The notes under the pieces: generated by a model
Told to the model about the DNA's origin: nothing
What the model saw: the letters and a program-made list of their open reading frames with translations, nothing else
The model's database searches: none
Source of the DNA: JAKLDO01 sp035354435
Lineage (GTDB): Bacteria > UBP6 > UBA1177
Assembly (NCBI GenBank): GCA_035354435.1
Contig: DAOQAY010000146.1
Span: forward strand, 1 to 7,143
Length of the DNA stretch: 7,143 nucleotides
Direction: 5' to 3'
Program-made: the position numbers and the translations under genes
Part shown: positions 6,882-7,143 of the stretch, one piece after another
Numbering within the stretch: the first letter of the stretch is position 1
Layout: every line of letters begins with the position of its first letter

Positions 6882-7143
6882 ATGCTTCTTTCTGAAATTA
6901 CATGGCTCAAAGCGGAGGAATATTTCAGAGAATCGGATATTGTGATAATTCCGGTCGGGAGTATCGGTAATTCTCAACTGGTGGCTCAATGTATGGGAAA
7001 TAAATGAAAAATGGAAAGGAGGTCACGGCGGTGCGGAGGAAACTGCGGCTGTGATGGCTGTAAACCCTGAACTCGTGGATGGAAGATACATTGATCTGCC
7101 CCTTGAACTTAAAGACATTTCAGAGAACATCAAAAGCACCGGA
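6882..7143 (+). pseudogene. Creatininase-family gene with internal out-of-frame deletion
   Basis: The 5' end is intact. GGGAG lies 6 nt before the ATG, and the frame reads MLLSEITWLKAEEYF and then DIVIIPVGSI (residues 19-28), the start of the creatininase-family motif PVGS-x-E-x-HG. The motif then fails: residues after I28 do not match the family, and the frame stops at a TGA at 7005-7007 (41 residues). The frame one base over, from about 6967, reads LNWWLNVWEINEKW, then GGHGGAEETAAVM and NPELVDGRYIDLPLELK. This is the family's later region, around the GGHAGE-type motif, and it is open to the window end. In intact members these two motifs lie well over 100 residues apart; here they are about 17 codons apart. 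The metal-binding E/H/D residues and the NGHGGN region are therefore gone. Creatininase-like amidohydrolases cleave amide bonds in small cyclic or formamide substrates. This copy should be inactive unless the break is an assembly error. Confidence 0.8.

Overview
This 7.1-kb window looks like chromosomal DNA of a diderm (Gram-negative-type), moderately AT-rich bacterium. The evidence is a lipobox lipoprotein of LPP20 type, a secreted periplasmic-type thioredoxin fold, a secreted multi-PEGA-domain protein, Shine-Dalgarno-led genes and sigma70-like promoters. PEGA proteins with a Cys-rich N-terminal domain beside LPP20-type lipoproteins suggest Myxococcota-like or candidate-phylum lineages such as Delongbacteria or Cloacimonadota. 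That placement comes from memory of gene style, not from a search.

Layout from left to right. (1) Positions 1-2580 hold a tight minus-strand operon of three exported proteins: an LPP20-like lipoprotein (GTG start at 2580), a thioredoxin/TlpA-like protein with a CEPC active site (1730-1212), and a secreted PEGA-repeat protein (GTG start at 1199) that runs off the left edge. Spacers are 12-13 nt and each contains a G-rich ribosome binding site. The PEGA protein has eight cysteines in the visible part, so the thioredoxin-like neighbour may service its disulfides. (2) Positions 2694-4771 form an accessory-looking island. It is bracketed by two exact 38-bp copies of the last 12 codons of the OPT transporter gene. 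Between them lie a frame-broken gene remnant (3121-2746), a complete AAA/DUF4143 ATPase gene (4435-3122) with its own promoter, and a 297-bp gene-free stretch with a 33-bp tandem repeat. (3) Positions 4733-6730 hold a full-length OPT-family peptide transporter gene on the minus strand with a good promoter. (4) Positions 6882-7143 hold a divergent plus-strand creatininase-family gene broken by an internal out-of-frame deletion.

The left operon probably serves the cell envelope and the OPT protein imports oligopeptides. The ATPase is a typical solitary genomic-island gene. The main points of interest are the 38-bp repeat at the 3' end of the OPT gene, which resembles the footprint of an insertion or partial duplication; two decayed genes (the remnant and the creatininase); and the coding-like 33-bp repeat. 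I found no RNA gene, CRISPR array, transposase or integrase.
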